Shown: positions 35,261 to 45,189, counted from the stretch's first letter. The stretch: DNA of 64,000 nt from Lachnospiraceae bacterium (GCA_016286035.1 JAEERY010000070.1:1-64000), one strand, 5' to 3'. Notes: generated by a model not told the origin, from the sequence alone. Numbers and translations: made by a program.

Positions 35261-36261
35261 ACTTTCTCCTCCCTTACAAATCTGATTGTCGCACAGGCGA
35301 TCATTGTAACAAGACAGAGCACTATCATCAGTATTCCTGTAGGAATTGATGTTATAAAGATCGTGCAGGAAAAACTCAATAGTATCCTACATACCCTAAG
35401 AATCCTCTTTGCCCAGGTGGCTTCACCGTAATCTCCACGTTCAAGCCGATACATATCAAGTATCAGAAAGATGATATATGAAAGCACTCCGGCTACCACA
35501 ATGGTATCACCGTTGTATCCGTTCCATAATATCTTATATCCTACAGAACCTTTAAAATAATCTCCGGACGCGAGCATTAGAGCAACAAACATCGTATAGA
35601 TATAAAGCTTCTTGTTTGATTTTAATACACGCTTCATCGCACAGTTACATGCACCTATTATCACAAACAGTGTCTGAAGCTCGCATACGGCATAAAGAAG
35701 ATCTCTTGCAGAGATAGCATATGTCTTACACCAGTATGTATAATATAACGGCAATGTTATAAGTTTCTTGGAATTGATCAGTCCAAGTTCGTAAGGTCTG
35801 CCGGTTAACGGATCATAAGTATTGACCGTAGATGTTAACAGATTAACTCTGACTGTTTCAAGCATGATGTCATCCCGTTCATACAGGTAAAGACATCCTA
35901 TCCTTATTATTACGATCAATATGGATATGATCATCAACGCAAAAACAAGTCTCTCATCTTTTCTGAGTACAAATCTCTTTGCATCGCATATGATGTATTT
36001 CTTAAACCCAAAAACACCTATCAGTATAAACAGTATGACAGCCGCATAAGTTATCCATGTGAAGATTCTACAGCACACATCATATCCGATTCCCATGAAG
36101 TTATATAGGGAGAAAACGACTCCCTGTATCAAAAAAACCGAAAAAAAACCAATCAAATATGTTTCAATCTGACTAGTTTTACTCTGTCTTGTTATGAAAT
36201 TCAAAACCGTCCCAACCGCAAACGGAAGGATAAACAGCAAAAATATACCCAAAATATTCAT
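35257..36261 (-). CDS. Polytopic membrane protein, DUF6077-like N-terminal part
   Basis: 334 residues with about nine hydrophobic helices. Between helices there is an outside loop ERDDIMLETVRVNLLTST then YDPLTGRP (~128-155) that resembles the acidic DD...DPxTG pattern of DUF6077 and other GT-C-like proteins of Lachnospiraceae. It ends abruptly after the last helix with VREEKV, and the next gene begins at once. It has its own promoter (36289-36317). No enzyme activity can be assigned. Confidence 0.6.
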   Translation of the reverse strand: MNILGIFLLFILPFAVGTVLNFITRQSKTSQIETYLIGFFSVFLIQGVVFSLYNFMGIGYDVCCRIFTWITYAAVILFILIGVFGFKKYIICDAKRFVLRKDERLVFALMIISILIVIIRIGCLYLYERDDIMLETVRVNLLTSTVNTYDPLTGRPYELGLINSKKLITLPLYYTYWCKTYAISARDLLYAVCELQTLFVIIGACNCAMKRVLKSNKKLYIYTMFVALMLASGDYFKGSVGYKILWNGYNGDTIVVAGVLSYIIFLILDMYRLERGDYGEATWAKRILRVCRILLSFSCTIFITSIPTGILMIVLCLVTMIACATIRFVREEKV

Positions 36262-36288
36262 AAACGCTTTCTTGCCTCAAACACATTA

Positions 36289-36317
36289 ATTCTAGCAAAA
36301 TAAAGTATCATTGGCAA
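36289..36317 (-). promoter_or_regulatory. Promoter upstream of the DUF6077-like gene
   Basis: Minus strand: TTGCCA (36312-36317), 17-bp spacer, TAGAAT (36289-36294) with extended TGC. Start near 36282. It allows the genes from 36261 down to wzz to be expressed apart from the GDP-fucose genes. Confidence 0.65.
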
Positions 36318-36338
36318 ACCAAGACAATCTTTGACGCA

Positions 36339-37610
36339 TTAATCGTCCTCTTCCACATTTCGCATGGTGGAATGCTTATACTCAATACGCAGTTTTGAAT
36401 AGACAAACTGTTGTCCCGGAAATACAGTAAAATATCCGCTGAACACAAAACTTATCGCACAGGCTATCGCAAACAGGACTATCCCTGCTCCCCCGAATAC
36501 TTCAACACTCAAAAAAATGCTTGCTATGGGACAGTTCACGCTTCCGCAAAAAACTGCTACCATCCCGACTGCTGCCGCAAATTCAACGGGCAGTCCAAGC
36601 CACCATCCAAACGTACATCCAAAAGTTGCCCCGATAACAAGTGCCGGAAATACTGCTCCGCCTTTATATCCGGACTGAAGAGTTATCGCCGTGAATAATA
36701 TCTTTAAAATAAAATCATAAGGATGTGCCTGTCCGTACATAACGGCCGTATTCAAAAGAGAAGCACTCGATCCGTTATAGGCCTGACTTCCCGTAATAAG
36801 TGTCAGTATTATAATGATACCGGAGCCGATCAATATACGTATATACTGATTCTCAATGTGTTTTTTTACGGTATCTCCCCATAACTTCATGGCCGCACAA
36901 AACATTATACTTACTATCGCACAACCTACACCTAAGAATATCACCTTTGTTACAGATTCCACATTAAGTGTCGGAACAGATGCTATTGTGTATCTCATGG
37001 GAGTTATATTCAATGCCTCCGCAACAAAATACGATACAAGCGATGTAAGAAGACAAGGCAAAAAAGCTGCATAATATATTACACCTATACTTATGACTTC
37101 CATACTGAGGAATGCAGCCATTAAAGGTGTACCGAAAAGTGCAGATATGAGACCCGCCATACCGCACATGACAAACAGGCTTCTGTCTTTGGGGTTCAAT
37201 TTAAATATCTTACTGAGATTGGATGAAATACTCCCACCCATCTGTATGGCAACACCGACTCTTCCGGCAGAACCGCCGAACAGATGTGTAAATATGGTGG
37301 AAAGAAAACTTACGACCGTGATCTTAAAGGGTATTGCCTGTGCATTTCGAACAGAATCAAATATCAGATCTGTACCTTTGTCTTCCTTAAGATCAAACAT
37401 CTGATATATCTTGACTATAATAAGTCCGGCAACAGGTAAAAACAATAAAAGCCAGTCATGCTCGCCCCTTATCTCATTTGCCCACTGAACAAAGAAATAC
37501 AGAGCGCTTCCCAACAGTCCGCATACCGTTCCGGTCAGAATCGAGAATAAGCACCATTTGACACTCAGCCTTATATAATGAACCATGACTATCAGCTTTC
37601 TTTTGATCAT
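36339..37610 (-). CDS. CLC-family chloride channel lacking both coupling glutamates
   Basis: 423 residues, CLC fold with ~16 helical segments and no CBS domains. The GREGP motif reads GRVGV (116-120), so the external gating glutamate (E148 in E. coli ClC) is Val118, as in eukaryotic CLC-K. The internal proton glutamate (E203) aligns to Val172 in SMEV. The anion-site motif GGAVFPAL (317-324) and a Tyr in SGYFTVFP (391-398) are kept. Loss of both glutamates predicts a passive anion channel, not an H+/Cl- exchanger. It sits between manC and the DUF6077-like genes, an odd place for an ion channel. Confidence 0.85.
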   Translation of the reverse strand: MIKRKLIVMVHYIRLSVKWCLFSILTGTVCGLLGSALYFFVQWANEIRGEHDWLLLFLPVAGLIIVKIYQMFDLKEDKGTDLIFDSVRNAQAIPFKITVVSFLSTIFTHLFGGSAGRVGVAIQMGGSISSNLSKIFKLNPKDRSLFVMCGMAGLISALFGTPLMAAFLSMEVISIGVIYYAAFLPCLLTSLVSYFVAEALNITPMRYTIASVPTLNVESVTKVIFLGVGCAIVSIMFCAAMKLWGDTVKKHIENQYIRILIGSGIIIILTLITGSQAYNGSSASLLNTAVMYGQAHPYDFILKILFTAITLQSGYKGGAVFPALVIGATFGCTFGWWLGLPVEFAAAVGMVAVFCGSVNCPIASIFLSVEVFGGAGIVLFAIACAISFVFSGYFTVFPGQQFVYSKLRIEYKHSTMRNVEEDD

Positions 37611-37634
37611 GCATGTTCTCCCGGTCTTTACACC

Positions 37635-38708
37635 TTACAGATATGTATCTTTTCCTTCTTCTTTAAGCTTATCCACAAAAAGTTTTATATCCTGTGCCTT
37701 GTCCTTGGCACATATAAGAGTAACATCTTTGGTATGGGCGATCACTATATCATTTATTCCCAAAGCAGCAATAAGATGTCCGTCCTGGGTACTGTAAAGC
37801 ACGTTATCTTTGGAATTGATGATGCATGAATCAGCCATCACAACATTTCCGTTTGCATCCTGATCATGTATCTGGTCAAATGCATCAAAACTTCCAACAT
37901 CATTCCATCCGAAATCGCCTTCAAGCATCATGACATTATCGGCTCTTTCCATTATGCCATAGTCTATGGAGATCTTCGGGATCTCAGGATATACCTCTTC
38001 AAGAACCTCCTGTTCTCTGTCGGTTCCCATGGCCTCTCCTATCCTTACAAGACATCTGTATATATCGGGAAGCAGTCTCTCAAAATACTTTAATATCGTG
38101 GATGCTTTCCAGATAAACATACCGCTGTTCCAGGCATATTCTCCGCTGTCAACATATTCGCTTGCTGTTTCCAGATCCGGTTTTTCTACAAATTCCTCAA
38201 CGTCCTTTGCAATACCGTCCGTGTCTGCATTGTACTTTATATAACCGTATCCGGTAGACGGGAATGTAGGTTTGATACCTACAGTAACCAGTCTGTTTGT
38301 TTCTTCCGCGGTATATATGGCTTTGCTTAAAACAAGTGCAAACTGCTCTTCATTCTTTATGAAATGATCAGATGGTACGATGACCATGATACCGTCTTCG
38401 TACTTTTTTATTATTTCCATGGCCGCATATCCGATACACGCTGCTGTATTTCTGGCAGCCGGTTCCCCAAGAATATGATCCGGTCTCAAAATGCCTTTTG
38501 TCTGTTCTATAGTCGCATCGACCGTCTTAACATTCGTTACAACAAATATATCTTCTTTGTCAGCCACTTTTGATAATCTGTTGGCAGTATCGACTACCAT
38601 TGTATTCTTACCTGACAGGTTCAAAAACTGTTTGGGCTTATCTGCTCTTGAAAGAGGCCAGAATCTTGTTCCGCCGCCTCCGGCCATTATGACACCGTAT
38701 GCTTTCAT
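37635..38708 (-). CDS. manC: Mannose-1-phosphate guanylyltransferase
   Basis: 357 residues, the single-domain form without the phosphomannose isomerase domain. The pyrophosphorylase signature GGGGTRFWPLSR (~10-21) and EFVEKPDLETA (~171-181) are clear. It makes GDP-mannose from mannose-1-phosphate and GTP, feeding Gmd and Fcl encoded just upstream. It is 11 bp from fcl in the same operon. Confidence 0.93.
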   Translation of the reverse strand: MKAYGVIMAGGGGTRFWPLSRADKPKQFLNLSGKNTMVVDTANRLSKVADKEDIFVVTNVKTVDATIEQTKGILRPDHILGEPAARNTAACIGYAAMEIIKKYEDGIMVIVPSDHFIKNEEQFALVLSKAIYTAEETNRLVTVGIKPTFPSTGYGYIKYNADTDGIAKDVEEFVEKPDLETASEYVDSGEYAWNSGMFIWKASTILKYFERLLPDIYRCLVRIGEAMGTDREQEVLEEVYPEIPKISIDYGIMERADNVMMLEGDFGWNDVGSFDAFDQIHDQDANGNVVMADSCIINSKDNVLYSTQDGHLIAALGINDIVIAHTKDVTLICAKDKAQDIKLFVDKLKEEGKDTYL

Positions 38709-38719
38709 GTCACGTCCTC

Positions 38720-39670
38720 CTACATTCTTGCCGAATCCACGTTTTCCTTAAACCATTCATATGCAAGCTTGACACCGTCTTCAAGCTCAACCTTATGTGT
38801 CCATCCAAGTGAATGCAGTTTACTTACATCCGCAAGTTTTCTCGGTGTTCCGTCCGGCATATCACTGTTCCAGACGATCTCGCCGGTGAATCCTACTGTT
38901 TCCTTAACAAGCTCAGCTAACTGTTTTATGGTCACTTCTTTTCCGGTTCCTATATTGACATGCTGTTCACCGCTGTAATTCTCAAGCAGATATACACATG
39001 CATCTGCCATATCATCGGAATACAAAAACTCTCTTAATGGAGATCCTGTTCCCCAGAGTTCAACTGTAGGCGCATTGTTTACTTTTGCCTCATGGAATTT
39101 TCTTATCATGGCCGGAAGTACATGTGAATTGCTCAGATCATAATTATCATATGGTCCGTAAAGATTCGTCGGCATGCAGCTTATAAAATCATCTCCATAC
39201 TGGATCTTAAAGAATCTGCACATCTCCATACCGGAAATCTTTGCGATAGCATATGCTTCGTTTGTGACTTCAAGAGGACCTGTCAGTAATGCATCCTCAG
39301 GTATCGGCTGAGGAGCCATCTTTGGATATATGCATGTGCTTCCAAGGAAAAGAAGTTTCTTTACCTTGTAATCATGACAGCATTTGATCACATTGCACTG
39401 TATCTGCATGTTTTCATATGCAAATTCTGCCGGCATGGTCTGATTTGCATTTATTCCGCCTACTTTTGCTGCGGCAAGAACAACAACATCGGGTCTTTCT
39501 GCCTCAAAAAAAGCCCTCACAGCCTGCTGATCTGTAAGATCAAGTTCAGAATGCGTCCTTCCTATGATATTTGTATATCCGCCTCTTTTAAGCGATCTTA
39601 CTATCGCAGATCCGACAAGGCCTCTGTGACCTGCCACATAAATTTTGTCCTCTTTTGAAAGATTAGCCAT
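38720..39670 (-). CDS. fcl: GDP-L-fucose synthase
   Basis: 316 residues, SDR fold. NADP site [16 protein letters not shown] (~12-27), catalytic Tyr-Lys in YAIAKISG (~140-147) and [19 protein letters not shown] (~168-186) are typical of Fcl/WcaG. It converts GDP-4-keto-6-deoxymannose to GDP-L-fucose by epimerisation and reduction. Operon order gmd, membrane protein, fcl, manC gives a full GDP-fucose pathway from mannose-1-phosphate. Confidence 0.95.
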   Translation of the reverse strand: MANLSKEDKIYVAGHRGLVGSAIVRSLKRGGYTNIIGRTHSELDLTDQQAVRAFFEAERPDVVVLAAAKVGGINANQTMPAEFAYENMQIQCNVIKCCHDYKVKKLLFLGSTCIYPKMAPQPIPEDALLTGPLEVTNEAYAIAKISGMEMCRFFKIQYGDDFISCMPTNLYGPYDNYDLSNSHVLPAMIRKFHEAKVNNAPTVELWGTGSPLREFLYSDDMADACVYLLENYSGEQHVNIGTGKEVTIKQLAELVKETVGFTGEIVWNSDMPDGTPRKLADVSKLHSLGWTHKVELEDGVKLAYEWFKENVDSARM

Positions 39671-39684
39671 CTAAATATCTCCTT

Positions 39685-41409
39685 TTATTCACTAACGCCG
39701 CTTCGTTCTAACCAGGCGTCATAATCTTTGTATCTGAATCCGTCTTTCCAGTCATCACCACGCATCTCAATATCTATCAGCATAAGAGATGCTGGAAACT
39801 GACTGTATCCTATAAGTGCATCCTGTTCAGGAACAAATATAGTATGGCCTTCAAGATCATACTCTTTTGCCGGCCAGTTCTCGTAATCCTCCTGAGCAAT
39901 GTAATACGGTTGATCCAACGTAGTTATTATATCATAACCTACAGTTTTTATGCGATATATGCCGACTGCAGCAAAAACTATAACATAAGCGATATACAAT
40001 GCTTTTTTGTCATCTGTTTTTTTCACAAGCTCCATACAGAGCATACCGTCAACAAACAAAGGAATACATGTAAGATAGCCGTAGCCATACCTTACAAGAG
40101 GAGCACTGAAAAACCAGAATAAACCGGAAGCTACAATCACAATAAAAACAAGAAGCTTATCATAATCGGCTCTTCTCTTTATCAGTTTATAACCAAAATA
40201 GACAACCCCTGCTATGATACCGATAAACGTCAGGCTTACCCAGCCTTTCTCAACTAATGACATTGCCCTGAACCAGCCGGGAAGCCATTCAGTGATAGGC
40301 ATATCCAATTTTGTAACATCGTTTATCGCTTTTCCGTATACCCCTATCTCCATGGCATCATACTGAGCCACACCTTTGGGTATCTTCCAGTCAACATTGA
40401 AAAGATCTATGAAAGTCGAAGGATAGATGAGCCATCCCGATATAAGTACATTTCTGATAAAAAACGGTAAAAGCACACATATACCCGCACCTAAGCATAC
40501 TGCAATCTGCTTATATTTCTTATCTTTTATCAGCATGATAGCCGGCTTGATGACCAACAGCACGAGCAAGGCAATGGAAAACTTTACAGTAGCCGCGTAT
40601 ACCAGAAGAATACTCAGCATTGCAAACGGATAAGCCTTTGCATTGGGATCGTCTTCTGTATCTTCAATAGCATCCAGCCACATAATAACAGCGGTAAAGA
40701 TCAGTATCTGAGCATAGTAATCACTGGCTGGAGATACAATCTCCTTAAATATAAGACCCAGATAAAAAAGCAGGCCTATTCTTATAAAATCACTGTGTCT
40801 TACATGCTTTTTGGTGAATACCCTGTAAACATCTACGACCTGGATAGCACCAAGCAGAACGAAGAAGCCTGCGGTTGTGTGAAGAGACTGCCCGAGTATA
40901 TCAACAAAACTGTAAAGAGCCGTAAGTGCAAATGCGCTTGAATTATAACCGAATCTCAACTGAAGACAGGCAAGTCCTTTGACCACACCATATTCCTCTA
41001 TCCATCTTATGCTCTGGGCATGATAGAGACTTGTGTCGTAATGAATATATCCCCTCGATGTTCCGTATGCAAATAAGAGAATTACTGCCGCATATATATA
41101 AGGCAGAACTTTAACCGATAAAACTTTTTCCTTTAGTGCAGTAAAAGTCTGAGACACGCTTGTTCTGTTAAAGAATGCTCCTGCAAGAGCAAGCAAAACA
41201 AGGATCACATTTGCCGCTATCCCCACACCGCCAAACAGGCTGAAAGTCTCGGAATATACAGTATTGAACGCCAGCCCTGCAATTATGGCAGGCAAAACAT
41301 TATGTGTCTTTTTAATCCCAAAAATAAAACTAAAAAAGCTCAATACAGCAATACCCGTTCCAAACGAAGTGATTGCAATATAGAGCCAATTCAGTAAAAC
41401 CGTTATCAT
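39685..41409 (-). CDS. Large polytopic membrane protein, LIC_10190-like, possible GT-C glycosyltransferase
   Basis: 574 residues with about 13 hydrophobic helices and a soluble C-terminal tail of ~80 residues (VPEQDALIGYSQFP; RYKDYDAWLERSG). The first large outside loop has YIHYDTSLYHAQSIRWIEEY (~121-140), an acidic motif placed like the catalytic loop of GT-C enzymes, followed by FGYNSSAFALTALYSF. The pattern matches a family annotated as LIC_10190-type membrane proteins of unknown function in surface-glycan loci. It lies between gmd and fcl, so transfer of fucose or mannose outside the membrane is a reasonable guess. Confidence 0.6.
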   Translation of the reverse strand: MITVLLNWLYIAITSFGTGIAVLSFFSFIFGIKKTHNVLPAIIAGLAFNTVYSETFSLFGGVGIAANVILVLLALAGAFFNRTSVSQTFTALKEKVLSVKVLPYIYAAVILLFAYGTSRGYIHYDTSLYHAQSIRWIEEYGVVKGLACLQLRFGYNSSAFALTALYSFVDILGQSLHTTAGFFVLLGAIQVVDVYRVFTKKHVRHSDFIRIGLLFYLGLIFKEIVSPASDYYAQILIFTAVIMWLDAIEDTEDDPNAKAYPFAMLSILLVYAATVKFSIALLVLLVIKPAIMLIKDKKYKQIAVCLGAGICVLLPFFIRNVLISGWLIYPSTFIDLFNVDWKIPKGVAQYDAMEIGVYGKAINDVTKLDMPITEWLPGWFRAMSLVEKGWVSLTFIGIIAGVVYFGYKLIKRRADYDKLLVFIVIVASGLFWFFSAPLVRYGYGYLTCIPLFVDGMLCMELVKKTDDKKALYIAYVIVFAAVGIYRIKTVGYDIITTLDQPYYIAQEDYENWPAKEYDLEGHTIFVPEQDALIGYSQFPASLMLIDIEMRGDDWKDGFRYKDYDAWLERSGVSE

Positions 41410-41416
41410 AGTTTAT

Positions 41417-42481
41417 TTATTTCCCGTTCTTATATTCCTCACAGCTTTTTCCGCAGATCGCCTTCATATCGGCATCCATCATCATTGCCACGAGTCCTTT
41501 GAAGTCGATATCTCTCTTCCATCCTAACTCATTTTCAGCCTTAGTACAATCTCCCCATAAAAACTCAACTTCGGCAGGGCGGTAGAACTGTGGGTTAACA
41601 TCAACAAGAACCTTTCCGGTTGCTTCATCTATACCCTTTTCATCAACACCGGTTCCTTCAAACCTTATCTTTATACCAAGCTCCCCAAAAGCTGCCTCAA
41701 CAAACTCTCTTACCGTATGGGTCTCATTGGTCGCAAGCACATAATCACCGGGTTTGTCCTGCTGAAGCATAAGCCACATTCCTTTGATATAGTCACCGGC
41801 AAATCCCCAGTCTCTCTTTGCATTCATATTTCCAAGTGAGAGTTTCTCCTGCTTTCCAGCCATTATATTTGCAATGGCAAGCGTGATCTTCCTTGTTACA
41901 AAGTTCTCGCCTCTTCTGGGAGATTCATGATTGAACAGTATACCGTTGCAGGTAAACATGTTGTATGATTCCCTGTAGTTTACAGTGATCCAGTATGAAT
42001 ACAGTTTAGCCACTCCGTAAGGACTCTTAGGATAAAACGGCGTCTTCTCCGACTGCGGAGCAGTTTCAGGAAGACCTCCGAAAAGCTCTGAAGTTGATGC
42101 CTGATAAAAACGGCAGTTGCCGCCATATAATCTGAGTGCCTCAAGAAGCTTTATAGTACTTACGCCTGTAGCCTCGGCAGTATATTCGGGAACCTCAAAA
42201 GATACCCCTACATGTGACTGTGCGGCAAGGTTATATACCTCTGTGGGCTTGATCTCCGATATGATCCTTCCCAAACAGCTTGAGTCCGTTGTGTCGGAAT
42301 AATGCATAAAGAGTTTTATTCCGTTATATGACGATCTTAAAAGATGATCTATCCTCTCCGTACCAGATATGCTGTGACGACGCATAAGTCCATGAACTTC
42401 ATATCCCTTCTCAAGAAGAAATTCTGCAAGATATGAACCGTCCTGTCCTGTTATACCTGTAATAAGAGCAACATTTCTCAT
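41417..42481 (-). CDS. gmd: GDP-mannose 4,6-dehydratase
   Basis: 354 residues from ATG 42481 (AGGAG upstream; a GTG two codons earlier is possible). Motifs: [18 protein letters not shown] (~5-22), the active-site [12 protein letters not shown] (~152-163) and [12 protein letters not shown] (~183-194). It makes GDP-4-keto-6-deoxy-D-mannose, the precursor of GDP-L-fucose. First gene of the minus-strand GDP-fucose unit, divergent from the MBOAT gene across a 362-bp gap. Confidence 0.96.
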   Translation of the reverse strand: MRNVALITGITGQDGSYLAEFLLEKGYEVHGLMRRHSISGTERIDHLLRSSYNGIKLFMHYSDTTDSSCLGRIISEIKPTEVYNLAAQSHVGVSFEVPEYTAEATGVSTIKLLEALRLYGGNCRFYQASTSELFGGLPETAPQSEKTPFYPKSPYGVAKLYSYWITVNYRESYNMFTCNGILFNHESPRRGENFVTRKITLAIANIMAGKQEKLSLGNMNAKRDWGFAGDYIKGMWLMLQQDKPGDYVLATNETHTVREFVEAAFGELGIKIRFEGTGVDEKGIDEATGKVLVDVNPQFYRPAEVEFLWGDCTKAENELGWKRDIDFKGLVAMMMDADMKAICGKSCEEYKNGK

Positions 42482-42843
42482 AAACACCTATCTCCTGTAT
42501 ATTTAAACTGTATAAAGTATATACTATTTTAGTGTTAATTTCCACAGATTCTTTATAACCGCTTTATCAGTCGGTTTCGTATATGCGTAATAATCCCGGT
42601 CCTGATACATATTGCTTTACGATCCGCTATGAATTTCAGATGAACTGTATACCATATTACATGTCATGCTTTACCTTTTTGAGCATACACAATTGTAAAT
42701 TGCCATATTTTTATCTATAAACAACACTTTTTTTGTTAAAGCTGTTGTTTTTTGTCCTCATTACGTGATTTTCGATTTACACAGCCACAATAAAAACATA
42801 TAATTTATATGCTGACATGAAATAATAGGATAACTGTGCGATA
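42482..42843. promoter_or_regulatory. Divergent intergenic region between gmd and the MBOAT gene
   Basis: 362 bp without a gene. It holds a plus-strand promoter (42776-42804). On the minus strand a TATACT is present near 42512, but without a good -35. An AAACAAC ... GTTGTTT inverted repeat with T-runs at about 42718-42753 is AT-rich and weak. Nothing else is recognised. Confidence 0.5.
42776..42804 (+). promoter_or_regulatory. Sigma-A promoter of the MBOAT-SGNH pair
   Basis: TTTACA (42776-42781), 17-bp spacer, TATAAT (42799-42804). Start expected near 42811, leaving a leader of about 33 nt with only a weak GGA before ATG 42844. Confidence 0.75.
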
Positions 42844-44202
42844 ATGACATTTTCGGATATTAACTTTTTACTAATCTTCATATTGATATATGTTCCGATA
42901 TATATGCTGCTGCCCTCAAAAGCAAAACCCTGGCTTCTATTACTTGGAAGCATGGGCTTTTATGCTCTTAACGACATTTGGGTAATGCCTGTTCTCTTGG
43001 TAAATATTGTGATCGTATTTATATCGGGGATTTTGGAAGACCATTTCTTTGACCGGATCGAACTAAGGAAGTTTATAACAAAGTTCGGTATTGGGCTTCA
43101 GATATGCCTGATGGTGATCTCCATACTCTTTTTCAAAAATCACACGTTTATAGGTATAGGATTCTTTACGATACAGTTTATCGGATACTATCTTGATGTT
43201 TACCGAAATACGATCGTTCCATGCCGGAATCCTCTTACATTTGCAAATTATATATTCTTCTTTCCCAAGGTTTTGCAGGGTCCGATCGTATCCTTCAAAG
43301 ATCTTGAAAAGGAATTGACTTCACCGGAGAGAGTTTCTCTTGCAAAACTTGAAAAAGGAATGAGAACATTTATCCTCGGTATGTCCTTTAAAGTTATCCT
43401 CGCCGACAGACTTTACTACCTGTGGAACGGAGTTCAGACAGTAGGATTTCAGAGTATATCCACTCCTCTTGCATGGCTGTCCATGTATTCATACAGCATG
43501 CAGTTATACTTTGACTTCCAGGGATATTCTCTTATGGCGATCGGAGTAGCACAGATGCTTGGATTTTCTCTCCCGACCAACTTTAAATCTCCATACCTTT
43601 CACAGAGTGTATCCGAATTCTACCGCAGATGGCATATGACTTTGGGTGAATGGTTTAAAAATCATGTATATATACCACTCGGCGGAAGCCGCAGTGGAAC
43701 AAAGAAAACCATTTTCAATCTGGCCGCCGTATGGGTGCTTACGGGATTATGGCATGGACTTACAATGAACTTCATGTTCTGGGCTCTGACGCTTTTATTG
43801 TTCATCATTTTGGAAAAGACGCTTCTTAAGAAGTTTTTCAAATCAGAACACATCGGTGCAAAGATAGCAAGACACATATATGTACTGATAGTGATACCAA
43901 TGACATGGATGATGTTTGCAATCGGCAATATTGAACAGATGGGCATATTCTTTACAAGGCTCTTCAACCTGACAAGTATATGTGAGCCGCTTAATGTAAA
44001 CAGTAATGATATCTTCAATTATTTTAAAGATTACTGGATCTTCATAATCGGCGGTATGATCTGCTGCCTGCCTCTAATGGAAGAGGTTTTAGTAAAAACC
44101 AGAATATATATGACCAGATTCATATCTTTTGCTCTGTTCTGGTTATGTGTATATATGATAATGAAGAACGGCAACAATCCGTTCATGTATATAAATTTCT
44201 AA
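42844..44202 (+). CDS. MBOAT-family O-acyltransferase (DltB-like)
   Basis: 452 residues, about ten transmembrane helices. The MBOAT marks are YRRWHMTLGEWFKNHVYIPLGG (shown from ~260, in two parts here: YRRWHMTLGEW and HVYIPLGG) and the catalytic His in LTGLWHGLTMNF (~299-310). MBOATs move acyl groups, usually acetyl, across the membrane to a surface polymer. The SGNH protein encoded 9 bp downstream is the usual partner that receives and transfers the group, as in AlgI/AlgX and PatA/PatB-type systems. Confidence 0.9.
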   Translation: MTFSDINFLLIFILIYVPIYMLLPSKAKPWLLLLGSMGFYALNDIWVMPVLLVNIVIVFISGILEDHFFDRIELRKFITKFGIGLQICLMVISILFFKNHTFIGIGFFTIQFIGYYLDVYRNTIVPCRNPLTFANYIFFFPKVLQGPIVSFKDLEKELTSPERVSLAKLEKGMRTFILGMSFKVILADRLYYLWNGVQTVGFQSISTPLAWLSMYSYSMQLYFDFQGYSLMAIGVAQMLGFSLPTNFKSPYLSQSVSEFYRRWHMTLGEWFKNHVYIPLGGSRSGTKKTIFNLAAVWVLTGLWHGLTMNFMFWALTLLLFIILEKTLLKKFFKSEHIGAKIARHIYVLIVIPMTWMMFAIGNIEQMGIFFTRLFNLTSICEPLNVNSNDIFNYFKDYWIFIIGGMICCLPLMEEVLVKTRIYMTRFISFALFWLCVYMIMKNGNNPFMYINF

Positions 44203-44211
44203 GGAGTTAAC

Positions 44212-45180
44212 GTGAAAAAGATACTTCAAAGAGCTCCACTCTTCACAGTTATATATGGTACTCTGCTCATAATGTTTTTCGCAACACAGTTTTCCGAAAC
44301 ACTGCAGATATACTTTCCGTACTTTGCGGTTCAGGGAGATACCATTCTGGCTGAAACAGAGCTTTTGGCAGATTCAATTCAACAGGCTTTTGTAAATCCC
44401 AGAAAAGAAGCCAATACTGTGGTCATGGCAGAAGACAGCACAAACATATCTTTGCCTGATACTACATCATCCGGTGCTTCGGAAGTTTTATCCGTCATGG
44501 ATGAACCCACTCCTACTCCCATATATGGTGAACCTCTGGAAGATATAATAGCAGCAAGTCAGCCTACTTCCACCTACATAGAACAGCCTGTGGACCAGTC
44601 ATACTTCAATGATGCGGTATTCTTGGGTGATTCCCGTACTGTCGGTCTTCAGCTTTATTCCGGATGGGATAACTGTGATTATCTGGCAGACGTAGGTATG
44701 ACCATATACGATTGTCTTGACAGGGATATATCATTTGGTGATATCCAGCATACCACTGCACGTGAAGTACTCTCGACCTCCAGATACGGAAAGGTCTATA
44801 TCATGCTGGGTATAAACGAATGCGGATCAAATATCAACACCTATTTTGATAAGTACACCGAGGTTGTGGATCAGATACACCGTTGGCAGCCTGATGCACT
44901 GATAGTCGTTCAGGGTATCATGAAGGTGGGTGCTCAAAAATCTGCTACGCATCCTTCCATCAACAACACCAATATAACCGCTCGTAATGAAAAACTGGCT
45001 ACACTTGCAAACGACTGGTATATCTATTATCTGGATATAAACGAAGCGGTATGTGATGAGAACGGTAACCTGACCGACGGTTATTCCTTCGATCAGGTCC
45101 ATCTGTATGCGAAATATTATTCTCTTTGGTGTGATTACCTTCTTGAGCACGGTTTTGTGTTCAATGGGGTAAGAAGATAA
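44212..45180 (+). CDS. SGNH-type esterase/acyltransferase partner of the MBOAT protein
   Basis: 322 residues, GTG start with AAGGAG 5 nt upstream. One N-terminal hydrophobic segment (~9-28) anchors it outside, followed by ~100 Ser/Thr/Pro/Glu-rich linker residues. The SGNH core then shows FLGDSRTVG (catalytic Ser in block I, ~141), GINE (block III) and DQVHL with the catalytic Asp-His (block V, ~297). It probably transfers acyl groups delivered by the MBOAT to the exported polysaccharide. It converges on trkH with only 9 bp between the stops. Confidence 0.85.
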   Translation: MKKILQRAPLFTVIYGTLLIMFFATQFSETLQIYFPYFAVQGDTILAETELLADSIQQAFVNPRKEANTVVMAEDSTNISLPDTTSSGASEVLSVMDEPTPTPIYGEPLEDIIAASQPTSTYIEQPVDQSYFNDAVFLGDSRTVGLQLYSGWDNCDYLADVGMTIYDCLDRDISFGDIQHTTAREVLSTSRYGKVYIMLGINECGSNINTYFDKYTEVVDQIHRWQPDALIVVQGIMKVGAQKSATHPSINNTNITARNEKLATLANDWYIYYLDINEAVCDENGNLTDGYSFDQVHLYAKYYSLWCDYLLEHGFVFNGVRR

Positions 45181-45189
45181 GAATAGGAG

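Noticed and set aside
42482-42843. A small gene or RNA in the gmd-MBOAT gap
   Set aside because: No open frame with a ribosome site; the inverted repeat there is AT-only and the T-runs are not placed for a clear terminator.
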